From NCBI GenBank assembly GCA_963922205.1, contig CAWUHX010000037.1:124001-188000 (forward strand): a stretch of 64,000 nt of DNA, written 5' to 3'. The notes under the pieces were generated by a model. It had not been told where the DNA came from and searched no databases. It saw only the letters and a program-made list of their open reading frames with translations. The DNA is from Romanomermis culicivorax (lineage: Eukaryota > Nematoda > Enoplea > Mermithida > Mermithidae). The translations under genes and the position numbers were made by a program. Position 1 is the first letter of the stretch, and every line of letters starts with the position of its first letter. Below are positions 1 through 12,400 of the stretch, piece after piece.

Positions 1-114
1 CCAATTTCACTTTTGGAAACAGTCGAATTAGAAGGCAGTATGAGAAATGAAAAAATCGCACTAACACTCACGATAGGCTTTGACAAGATATTAAGGGAAA
101 TTAAAGAAAACTGA
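1..114 (+). CDS. Possible C-terminal exon of an unrecognised + strand gene (5' part outside window)
   Basis: Frame 1 is open from the window edge to a TGA at 112-114, giving 37 residues rich in E, K, I and L, ending in DKILREIKEN. It lies 120 bp from the stop of the minus-strand kinesin, so the two genes would converge. The codons look like those of the exons nearby (gaa, aaa, aca, ata). I do not recognise the product. It could be chance: the only support is open frame, composition and position. Confidence 0.35.
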   Translation, partial: PISLLETVELEGSMRNEKIALTLTIGFDKILREIKEN

Positions 115-233
115 GGTATGAGATCAAATCAAATCGAAACAAATTTTGAAAATTGTAATCAACAATGGCCTGTGGAAAGTCTGAAACATTGAATGATTAG
201 ACCGTATTTGTTGCAGGTTCTAAATATATTAGA

Positions 234-239
234 TTTATT
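234..239 (-). promoter_or_regulatory. Candidate poly(A) signal AATAAA overlapping kinesin stop
   Basis: Minus-strand AATAAA overlaps the TAA stop. The 3'UTR would then be very short, which fits the convergent gene 120 bp away. No experimental evidence; the motif is common by chance in AT-rich DNA. Confidence 0.3.
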
Positions 240-460
240 TTCTTTGATTACTCGGAGCTGTCAACGAATAATCTTCAAGTGTTAAACGTTCGAAGCTAAC
301 GCTATCGCCATCTTCGTTGTCTTTCCACGAAATATCTCTATGGAGTTCGATTAGCTTAATTAGATCTTCGAATTTCATTTTTAACGAACTAGTCAATCGA
401 TCATAGCTCGACAAAATGAGATGTTGCTCGCGATTTAATAAGAAAGAAGCGCTGATAACC
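235..460 (-). CDS. Kinesin-8 exon 12 (stop)
   Basis: Acceptor TTTCGTAG. Encodes [20 protein letters not shown] through [10 protein letters not shown], then TAA at 237-235. The total coding length closes exactly in frame, which supports this as the final exon. Confidence 0.83.
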
Positions 461-3400
461 CTACGAAAAGGGCAGAAAATAGAAAAAAACAGAAAAAAGA
501 CTTGAAAAACGCACTTCTCCATATGTTTGGACATCTGATGTTCTGACTTGAACAATGATTTGTAATGAGCTGCAAGGGCTTGCTGTTGTACAGATTTAGT
601 TTCGTTTATCCATAATACTGGATTTTCAGCCATAAAGTGCGCGTTAAAGTTCATTCTTGTGAATGAATCGGTAATTTTGGAGCTATTCTCTAGCAAATCG
701 TTACGCAAGTCGACTAATTCTTCGTCTATGCGATGCATTTTCATCTCATATTGAGATTTAATACGCTTCGTGTGGCAAATGTTCTGAATTTAAAAAACAA
801 ATATACATTTAATAATCAACAAACTAGAGATCTTCAAGATTTCAGTATATGACTTAATGAAAAATTTGTTCCAATACTTATATTCAGGGTGGATCAAAAA
901 ACGAATTCATTCAGAATAAGTCAGCAACGGATTGACTGGACTTCCTGAATTTGTTACTGCATCTTTAGTTAACTTCGTTACACCAACAAAGTTTACCGAT
1001 TCGCATATACTTTTTTTAGCACATCAATAGGAATGATCCTAAAGCAGAAAGGCGAGGAAAAGTTTGCAAATTAGCAGATAAACTTTAGCTAAGAGAGAGG
1101 AAATCATTGTTCACTAAATCCTTGAAAATTAAACAATGAAAAAATTTCTTGACATTTTTCATTCTTTGGAAGAAAACAAATGTTTCTATTCTTTTTTGGG
1201 AGTATTCATCATTCTATGAAACCTAGATAGTAGTACCGCATAGTCGTGACATACTAAAGACGACATATAAAACAAAATCGCTTACAACTTCATTTCTTGC
1301 GGGATCATAATCTAGTAAATTCAAGAATGATTGCATTTCGTCGCGAGTATTAATTTTAAGCAATAGCAGCTTCTTCTGGCTCTCGTGATTTAGAATTTGA
1401 TTTTGAAGCTCAATATATGACGTTAAACGGTCACGTAAAATTTTGACATCGCTTAAAAAGAATCGAAAAATATGTGCTATAATGCTGCATAGCGGACACA
1501 ATGTTCAACGAACATTTTTCAGTTTTAGACAAAAATATCCATTTATATCTTCGTTCTGAAAAGCAAAAAAAAACAAAAATTTTCCATACAGTAAACAATG
1601 TGAGAACCATACATGTAATTTGGAGGGGGGAATGTCATAAGAATCCCCACAGAAATCTTCGTCATATGGCCAGCCATGTGGTAGTCATTAGGGACCCCCA
1701 TACTTTTGGTCGGAAAAACGGACAGATGTATTTTTTTTTGATTAAAAAATGATCATTTTTGCACAAAAAACGGTCAAAAAATGTCGATTTTTTTCGGCAC
1801 GCGTCGTAGATACACTTTTACGCTTCTAGACAAAATTTGCAGTTTTTTGAACTATCTTCCAGACTTTTTTTGAAAAAATCAAACTTTTTCTTCAAGGACC
1901 CGCTTCAATTTTGGAAATCGATGATCCTCTGCCCAAAAAAAGCCGTTTGACCCACAAAACTTTGAGCTATGTTACATGGATAGCGAGAACCGTGAAGAGA
2001 CGGCAAGATTCCAAGCCGACACATGCGTTTTTAGTTCATACCTTCTACAGTTATACGACACATTTTGATGCGACTTAAGTTGCTCTAATTCGCATTGAAT
2101 TTCCGATTTTTGTCTCATCGCTTCGCTAAGCGATGCTTGTGACTGCTTGTACTTGGCTTTCAGGTCTTCGACCTAGAAAAAGCGAAGTCATATCAACTGC
2201 AGATTACAGAATAATCCGTATTGGAAAAACAATTGGTCTAGTGCTTTTCAGAGCTAAGAACCTCCACCCAAGTAATTGTCGACCATATTCCTTCGTCATC
2301 TTCTCAATTATTGCTCGAGGTAGTCAAATCTGCTGGGGGTCAGCAAGAATCTGCTGGGAGTCAACCAAAATCAGCTGAGAGTCAAAACCCCAACAAACCC
2401 TAATATGTGCATGTACGCTTGTCATGTGACCATAGTTTTTTTTTAGCATTTTACAAGCCATGGCTTGTTGGACTGACAAATTGGCTTGTAGAATTTTAGT
2501 CCAACAAGCCAAAATGGCTTGTCAGAATTTTTTGAGTCATGTGTTTGATCATATCGAGTACAGAAAGGATGCATTTTGGTGCATTTTAGAAGGTCACAAT
2601 CTCAAAATTTTCCGGCGCTTCGCGCCAGTTATAACTTAAATAAGCATTATTATTTATTTCCTAGCTCAGGTGCTGCTTCTAACATGTCTACCTTCATTTA
2701 TCATTTAATCTTCAATATTTTTAATCATCTTAAACGTATTATCTTATGTTTGTTTCAATTGGTAATCTTCAATATTTTATCCTGATATTTAATGAAGATT
2801 CGCATTTTTCCCTTGACACATTTTTTGAGAAAGATCAATACGTCAAGTCTGTAAACTTTTTTAAGCGATTACTCCTTTCTTAACGTAAAATCAATCCAAA
2901 AGCTTCATGGAAGTAGTTTTCGGAAATTTCTACTCTTCTTACTCATATCTTTTCAGCCAAGTTCATGAGAGTGTGTGAATGAATTAATGGTTTTAAAATT
3001 TTTCAAACATAAAATTTCAGAAATTACGACATTAGAACAGAAAATTCGAAACTAATTCTTCAAATAAGTGGTTGGAAAATTGATTTTCCAGCATCACAGA
3101 ATGTCAATACCCAAAAATTTTTTCCCGCATTTCAAGCAGGAAAGATTAATAGCTTTTTTGGGCTCTCAGTTGTCGTCATAGAGGACTTAACCATCGATTT
3201 CTCATGTAAGTCAAAGTCATTATGTTCTTGGATAGTTTGCTGGAAAATTTTTTCGACAATGCTTGTAGATTAGACTTCAATCAAACTAAAAATTTTCAAA
3301 TGTTTCCTGAATTTTAATGAATTAACGGCTCTGAAATATTATTGAATAAATGTTGAATGACATCTCTTTTTTGATCGATTGCCATGATGCTCAATATATA

Positions 3401-6400
3401 CATTTCTTTAAAAAATAACCTAGCATTGGAATTTATTCACGTATACTGATATTATAAAATTGGCTTGTAAAAATTTGGAATGGCTTGTAAAATTTTAGGT
3501 CAACAAGCCACTTGGCTTGTGACTCGTAGGTCAAAAAAAAACCCTGCATGTAACACTTTGTTTATTACTCAATAGTTTACTGTAAATAAATAATGAAAAT
3601 GATTCATATTATTGCTTTCAATACAACTACCATTTAAAAAAAATCATTTTTTCAGATAAACAAAATCTTTCTTTTACTCAGGGCAAAAAATGAAAGTCAC
3701 GATCATACATGTAATTGGGAGGGGGAGTGCTACGGGAAACTTCAGAAATCGTCGACCATATGGCTAGCCATTGGGCGACCCTCTTCCAGGATTTTCCGAT
3801 CCTATGGCTTGGCATATGGTAGACGTAGGGACTCCCGTAGTTATGGTCGGAAAAATACTAGAAAAAGTCAATTTCTGAACAAAAAATGGTCCAAAACGTC
3901 AATTTTCTTGGTGCTTTGCGCCAAGAATACATTTTTTCGGTCTTTTTAGAAAGAATTACTATTTTTAAAACTATTTTTCTGTTTTTTTTTCGCGAAAAAA
4001 TCGAATTTTTTTCCTTCAGAAACGCCTCCCCCCAAAATTTTGGGAATTACTGACCTCGGCCCACAAAAGTGGCCCGACTCCCAAGACCTCGGTGCCCGGT
4101 AATAGATCAGAAAATATCTGAAATAACAGCCGATCCCTCCTTGTTTGCGAAAAATACTGTTTTAAAGTTGATAGGAGCTAATTTCATTTTTTACTCACTT
4201 TGCTCTATTCATTTGCAAAATTTGCTCCTGAAAAGCATTATTAATTTCACGTAACTCTAAATTACAAGTTGAAGCAACGAAAGTTTAATAGGAAATAGGG
4301 ATGGACCGGTTTCACTTTTTTGGGTTTTCCGGTTTTGGTTTTCATGCTTTATTTTATAGTTATTGAAATTGAAAGATGAAATAGACAAGCAATGTTTTTT
4401 TCTCATTTTGTTGTAATGCGCAAATGATTGCTAATAATGATCAACCTTTTAGTGTTGTTGAGAATTCAGCTTTCAACAAGTTGATCAGAAAAGTGGGTGG
4501 GGGATAATGAGTGATAAAACTAGAAGTGAGGCAGGTTGAATCAAAGTGCTGATTGATTTTTTCAACAAATTTTAGTACTCGACGTATCAGCTTAAAGGAT
4601 AAAAATTTTACAAAAGACTGATTTGGGAGTAATATGACAATCTGGAAAATCAACTTAAATTAATTATGAATAAAAATGCTTCAAATAGAATTTCTTTCAC
4701 TACTGATTAATGGTGCAATGAGCAAGAAGGCTTAATAAGATAAGAGAGCTTTTGCACCAGGAATATTGAATACATACAGAAACCTAGCTTGCTAATGTAA
4801 ATCGTATCTAAACAAATAATGTGCATCCCATGGCATTGATCCAATTTAATGGTGGCAAATCAACAAAAAATGTACCCAACTTTGGCAAAACCCGCAAGGC
4901 GTTACCTAAGACTGTCCCATGGGGAGGGGTATGAGGGGAATATTACCCCCACCTAAAGTCCAAAAAATTGATCATTGATTGCCTAATTTTGAGACAAAAT
5001 GAAGTGTTTAGTGAACATTTAGCTTACACTACCCCCGAAAGTTTTCAACTGTACCCCACCTGACAAATCTGACCTTGGGGACCTCTACGTTACCTCAGCA
5101 CACCAGCTATGCTTGTGCTTTCAGAACAGTTATTCAGTGGTGCAGGAACCATCTTTCAGCCATTACAAAAGCGTATTTCAGGCGAATCAATGGAGAAATT
5201 ATTATTTTTGAAATATAATTTCATTGAATTTTTCAAATAATACAAAACTTGGATTTTGTGTGTAGGGGATCGATTCTGTTATTGAATAAAGTTTTCATTG
5301 CATCAGCATTATTTTTATTTTCTCATGGAGATTGTGAATTATGCTGCTCTTATCAGGATTTTTTTTACCACGTTATTAATGAAACCAGAGCCGGGCTGAT
5401 AGAAATTTTTGGACGTTAGCATGCGTGCTAATAACTGAAAGAGATAAATTTTTGAAAAAGTTCGAGGAGAAAGTTAAGAATATCACACAATTGTGGCGAA
5501 AAATCAAAAATCGCCGTTTTTAAATAACTTTGTTAATATCCACATTTTCTTCATCACTTTTGCATGATGAATGACTGTGGCTCGAATATGAATTCGGTTC
5601 GGCTCTAACTTCTTGGACACAACTTGCATAATTTGAAAACAACTGTTTTGACATACGCCGAAGTTTAGGCAAATCAGTAGTAGTGAGTACCAAATATAAT
5701 TGTACGTACAGACTTTTCATAACTTTCGAGAAATTGGGCATCTCTATGATAAATTAGCAATCATTTACGGTCTTTTTGTGCTGAATTTATGGACAGAACT
5801 GTATCTTGCATATTATGCAGGTTGAGGGCAGTCTATTCACATCACATTGTAACTTGAAATGCCTATGAGTATATCTTCTGTTCAAGATTACTTGGGAAAC
5901 AGCGAAACTTTGAGAAAACTAAACTTACAGATAGGGATGTGCCTACAGCAGCGATCAATTTGGGCTTTTACATTGTGCAAAAAAGAAACAGAAACATGAA
6001 GAAGATAAAAGAAAAGGAAGGCATCAGAGGTCCCCAAGGTTAGATTCTTCAGGTAGAGGTGAATTTGAAAATTTGTGGGGGTAGTGTAGCTAAATGTCAA
6101 CTAAAAACTTCATTTTGCCTCAGAATTAGGCACCCAGTGAAGAATTTTTAGGACCTCAGGTAGGGGTAATACCCCCCTCATACCCCTCCCTATGGGGATG
6201 TCTGGAAGGCATGGTCACCTCGAGTATTCTCTTGTGGTTTCAAAGTGGTCAAAAAGGGGAGGAAACAAAAAATGTAATAAAAGGACAGCATGCGATCATG
6301 GAATGAACCAAACAGTGGTAAGTGACCTTTAGTTGATTTCAAGGATTGTACTCATGTTGCGTCGTTGGTTGGCAGCAATAACGAACAAAGAATGTCAAAT

Positions 6401-9400
6401 GTCTCTTGAATGATCGAAAATGTTGTTTTCTATTTTGAAAATAAAATTTGTTGAAGAAATTTTTATATTGTGAAATTTTTTCATTTTCTTATATTTTGTG
6501 CATGTTATGGCCGAGACATCGGTCATCGGCCGATGGGCAAAGTGTCCATCGGTTCATCACTTGCCATATGCAAAGCCGAGTTATTAATGCAAGAACTGCA
6601 ATAAAATTACGGCATTATTGACCATCAGCCGCCCAAAAAACCACCGGCCAATTATTGTCGACCTAATCAGCGGTTGGCGCCTTCATTGGGAAACTGTCGA
6701 AAAAAGTATTTTCGAAATGATATGATTGAATTTCAATCACAAATGTGAAATAAAATTTTATTGAAATTATTTTTTTGTTCTAGCAAAGGATATGATCAAT
6801 TTATTACTTCGATCACCCGACATAAAGGTACTCCAAATAACAGGGCGGATCGGGTCAAGAGTCTTTCTTTCTTCCACTCAGGTGAGGTCAGAAAATATCA
6901 ATTAATATCGGGTAGCGTACCGGGGAGGCACGATACATTCCTAACATATAAAATATGTTTCACACTTATAGTTGACTTTATTTTCTTGGAGTTTCGACTT
7001 TCGCAAAATAGCTTACTAAAAACCCCGTTTACAGTAAGAATAATGATTTTTAAGAAGTGAAGTCATAAAAATCTGAAATTTTCAAAGGTGCAGTGAAGAA
7101 TCTAAATTGTCATACGTTCAAATGATACTGACGAATGAAAGTTCAATATACACAAATTTTCCTGTGAATGGGAACGGGAACGAAAAACTTATCAAAAATG
7201 GATGAAAGGAATGGGGAAAAAGTTATTTCAAGTTAGTAAAATCATTCAATCGTTGTGCTGAAACATGCTCCGGTGGGCAAAAACTTTGGTCGAGCTTCAG
7301 AAATTACAGGACTGTAAATCGTCAACTTCTTTGATGTCGGCAACGAATTACAATCTCGCACTTTTAGGCGTATATACTAATGCACATTGCCCAAGATGCG
7401 GTAATGCTAATATTATATTGACAATATTCTTGAGAAGGTGCACTTTTCAAACCATAGTATTACAGGTATGGCATTTTATGATGCTCACCTCGGTCTGAAG
7501 ATCCTGCACGATCTTCCCGTATTGATGAATATGCTGGTCGACTCGATAAACATTCTTCCTCAAATCTGCCTTGATTTGTTTCGCACGGTCGGCATATTTT
7601 AACGTATTTTGCGTGTCATCGTAGGACAAGTAGCTTGGACTAAATAAACGTACACAAACGTGCTTGCGATTTTACACACTAAAATGAATTTTCGTACACA
7701 GCTAATACATTTACCTAACGTTAGCAATCATCAAAGTGTGGCAATTTCCACCCAAAGCGTCTTTCAAGATTCTGGTCAGCTTACTGTCCCGGTACGGTAT
7801 ATGACCACCTTTCTGCAGATAAAAATCATGTATTCAGCAATCAGCATACACGAGTCTATAGATTTTCCTGAGAGGAGGCATTACTCAAAATTAGCTTGTA
7901 ACGGGACCGGGGCAGATATATAACATACTCAGATATAGATTACCATTGGTATCATACTTCAGGTGTGACTCATCGAAAAATTTCGAAGATGATTCTTTTT
8001 TCATTCATGGTTAATTTCTTTTTTCCAGAAGAAACTAGATTGCACACATACATGGGAAAACTCAATCGGTTTATCTGGTACCAGTCAACCACTAAGTTGA
8101 TTGGCAACCACGGGTACGATTTGGCAACCACGGGTACGATTGGTTCCCAAATCGTACCCGTGGTTGCCAAAGCCGCATTAGATCAGTAAACGGGATGTTA
8201 GCAGATTTATCTCATAGAAAATAGACACAATGCAATCAGAGCTGATTTTCCAGCTTATTTCAGAGTCTACAAACATTTCGGACGTAGGAGAAAAAGCCAT
8301 CACCAGACTGTTGAGCATAATACTCGTTTTTGTACACTGTCATCCGGTATCTAGTACTGGGAAGAAGTTCATGTGGTACTGAAGTTACTCTCTTCTAATG
8401 CCTGCATATATTGTCAAGATCCAGTCACATGCCTTCGTCTTTCACACGCTCTGAAAGCAAAATATAGGAACAAATGATTTGTTTGCTGTAGTAATCTCTA
8501 ATCTCACTAAAACGAATGAGTTTGTAAAACTTGACATTTCCTGAATTTTATAAATCCCTAGCTTCAACCATTATAAAGAGCACAGCCTAATACTCAAATT
8601 TCTATGACAGAATTCGGATCCACTGATTCAAATAAACATTTAGTATGCGTATTACACATTTTAAGCTGGAATTACACTGTGAGCAGGCAGGGTGGGGGCG
8701 GGGAGATACGCCCTCCTCCGAAATGTTACAAACTTTTTCGAAATAACGAATAATCAAATATGTTGTGTTTGCATTAATTTTTGGGGTCGGGAGTCACTGA
8801 TTCCATAAAATTTTAGAACAGGAGTCACTGAATGTAAATAATTTTGATTTTTTCCATCAAAAAATTCGGAAAAACGATTCAAAAAATAATTTGCGTAACA
8901 AACAGTAAAAAATGTATTCATGGCGCGTTGACATTTTTGTTCAAAAATTGACATTTTTCAGTATTCTTTCGACCAAAAGTATGAGGCGTTCCTTTCGCAC
9001 TTCCCCCATTTCTATTTCTAGGGGGCGTTCCTTTCGCACTTCCCCCCCAATTACATGTATAGGGTTCAATTTAGAGATGAATCGGGTACCCGGATCCGCA
9101 TTACCCGGAACTTTTCAGTATACGGACCCGGATCATGCGGAAGCATTTTCAATTACCCGGATCCGGAAGAATCCATCTCAACTACCCGGATAATTCCAAA
9201 TGCAGTTTTGACATAACTGATACTAATTAAGTGGAAGTGTACTCTCTGACTTTAAGTATATTTTGACACTAAGGTAACCTTACAAGGTAAGGTAACAAAC
9301 ATTTATTTGATTGATTTAAAATTGATTTTTGGTAAATTGTATTTCAATTTTGGTAAATTGTATTTCAATTTCAACCACGGTTTTTTGTGCACTGAGCACA

Positions 9401-12400
9401 GTTTTGGAGCTCGTGCACAATTTTTTTATGACGTTTAGTGCACAGGGCGGAAGTCAATTTTTATATCATACAGGCTTTCGGTGCGGTTGGTATGCTGTTG
9501 TTTTAGCCCATTGTTTCACAACTTGGAATGTTTGATATTTTAATCTTTGACTTTTGATATTTTAAATGATTTTTGATATTTTAATTTTGGTGTTTGACCA
9601 AAATCAAAATCTGGAGAATCTAAATTTTTGGTTGCTAGTTCGATTTTTGAGTTGCACTTGCATGCTGTCAATATGATTTTTACATTCTATTCTTGAATGC
9701 AAAATGGTTTAATTGACTGGAAATTAGATCGCTTATTCAGGAAACAACTGCTGCCAGCACTCATTTTTCAGCATTGTAACATCAAAATCCGGAGAAATTT
9801 TTGGCGCTTCGCCCTGGAACTTTATTATCATTCTTGCATTTTGAACTGAATTTATTAAACATCATTTGCTTCATACATGCACACAGGGTATGGATTTACC
9901 CTACCCTGGAGAATATGGCAGAAGTTTACTATAGGCCAAAAATTTGGCAAAGTAAAATGCAACAAACATTTTGAAAAGATTAGATTACAAAAAAATATCA
10001 ATTTAAAACACAGTTTATGATTGATGTCAGCAAACAACTTTGTTGAGTAATTATTGATACAAAAGGCAATATTTTTTCATTTTAAAGTAAAAAAATTACT
10101 ATATACCTGATTTCTGGATAATACTTACTAAAGAACCAATTTTGGTCATTTTCTATACCCTGGGTCCCCCAACCATGTGCATGTATGATTTGCTTCAAGC
10201 TTATTTTCTCACTGGTTAGCTGACTGAAAGCATCATGCCATTGCTCAAGTAAGAACAGACTAAAAAATTAAACCTTAGCCGTGGAATAAAGCCCCTGCTA
10301 TACTTCGCCGGCCGGCGCTGGTTAGAAGTATAGCAGCTCGCAACCGGCGCCGGTTGCGAGCTGCTATACTTCGTCTTTTCAGTTGACGGCCGGCGCCGGT
10401 TGTCAATTTCGATTGAATCGAAATTTCTGAACCGGCGCTAGCCGGCGCATATGTTATAACATATGAATTATGGTGCGAAAAATGCCTCTTGGTGTTTTAT
10501 CATTTTTTCGTAGGTTTGCAGTAGGTATCTCACGGCCGGCACCGGATGAAGTATAGCAGCAAAAAATATGTAGCCGGCGCCGGCTCACGCCGGCCGGCGC
10601 CGGTTGTAAAATATTTGAGTCCGGCGACAACCGGCGCCGGCCGGCGAAGTATAGCAGGGGCTTAAGTCTTTAAAACATTCATTTACCACCGTCCTAGAGT
10701 ATAAAGCTCCAAAAATTTTCCGGCGCCGGAATGAGGGATAAATTAAATGCAGTCCATAGTTTTTTTGCCTCAGTTTTCGGTTCCAGCGAAATCGGTTATT
10801 TGAAAGCTGCCGACGTTAGAACGGTTTCTAGTCTCACAACCTCTCACTCAGGTGTCAGCGACAGTGATTCAGCACACATGAATTCATGTTAAGAAAGTGC
10901 AGTATAGATAAGACTTTAGGGAGAATAAAGTTTTTGCTCTATTCACCATTGAAGATTCCATTATGCAGATTGCTACGGTAATTTACATTCCTGAACTTGA
11001 GTAGCTTTACACAGCAGATATTATGTATCTGATAAACACTTAAACAGAGTCATTTAAAGAAGCATGAATTGAAATGCCTGCATAACCACAGCAGCTATAT
11101 AATAGATTATCACTACCCGGATCCGTACCTGAGCAATGTCGGGCCACCCGAGCCACCGGGTAGCTACGTTTTCGTGCCCGGTAGCTACGTTGGCAGCTGT
11201 GGGTTGCCCCAGAAAATCGACACTTACTGGAGGGAAGAGAAAGGCAAAAAGAAAAAAAGAGAAAAGGGAGGAAAGAAAAAAACGGGAAGAGAGAAGGAGA
11301 GAAAGAGAGAAAGAGAAAAAGAGTCAGCCAATCAATCAACTTGAAAAAAATCCACCAAATAATCAATCTGGGAGACAACAATCTACCTATTTGGGAAGCA
11401 CTCAACCAATTTGGGAAATAACCAACCAACCGATCTGGGAGTCAACCAACCTTCTGATCAGGGAACCAACCAACCGATCTGGGAGCCAACCACCCATCTG
11501 ATCGGGGATACAACCAACCAATGTGGGAAGCAACCAATCAAATGATCTGAAAAGCAACCAGCCAACTGATCTGGGAAGCAACCAATAAATTGACCTGGAA
11601 AACGATCCACCAACCAACCGATCTGCGAAGCAACGAACCAATTTGGAAAAAACCAACCAACTTATCGGGAAAGCAACCAACCAATCTGGGAAACAACAGA
11701 CCAATTGATCTGGAAAGCAACCAATAAACTGACCTGGGAAGCAACCAATCAATTTGTTAAACAACCAACCAGGTGATCTGAAAAACAACCAGCTAACCGA
11801 ACTGGGAACCAACCAATTTGGGAAAAACCAACCAACTGATCTGGAAATGAACCAACCAATCCGGGAAAAAATCAACCAAGTGATCTGGAAAGTAACTAGC
11901 AAGCTGATCTAGAAAGCAACCAATCACCTGATATATAGGAAGCAACCCACGAATCTAGGAAACATCCAACCAACAAATCCAGGAATCAAACAACTAATCT
12001 AGATGTCAACCAACCAACTGATCTAGGAAGTAACCAACTGATATGGGAAACTAACAACCAACTGAGCTGGTAAGCAAACGACTAATTTATGAAACAACCA
12101 ATCAATCTAGGAGTCAAACAATTAACCCATGGTCAGTGAGGCAACCAAAGTTTGGGAAACAGCCAATCAGGAAGTCAATCAAAAAAAATTAGGGTAGAAC
12201 CAAGCAATTCGAGAGTCGAACTTCACAGAAAGCCAATGAAGCCAACCAGGGAGTCAGCCAACCAACCAATCTGGGAAGAACCAATCGACTCGGGAAAAAA
12301 CAACAAACCAATCATTGAGTTAGCAACCGCCATCAAACAAATTTAAGAAACTACTAACTAATTTAATAGTAAAGTGTAAAATTAGCCAGGATACTGATGA

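Noticed and set aside
5520-5741. 73-codon minus-strand ORF in kinesin intron 8 as a possible extra exon
   Set aside because: Exons 8 and 9 already join in phase and the sequence shows no kinesin-like or coiled-coil character; more likely old transposon DNA.
11402-11902. 166-codon ORF rich in W/F/G on - strand
   Set aside because: By-product of the AACCAACC minisatellite; several frames are open for the same reason.
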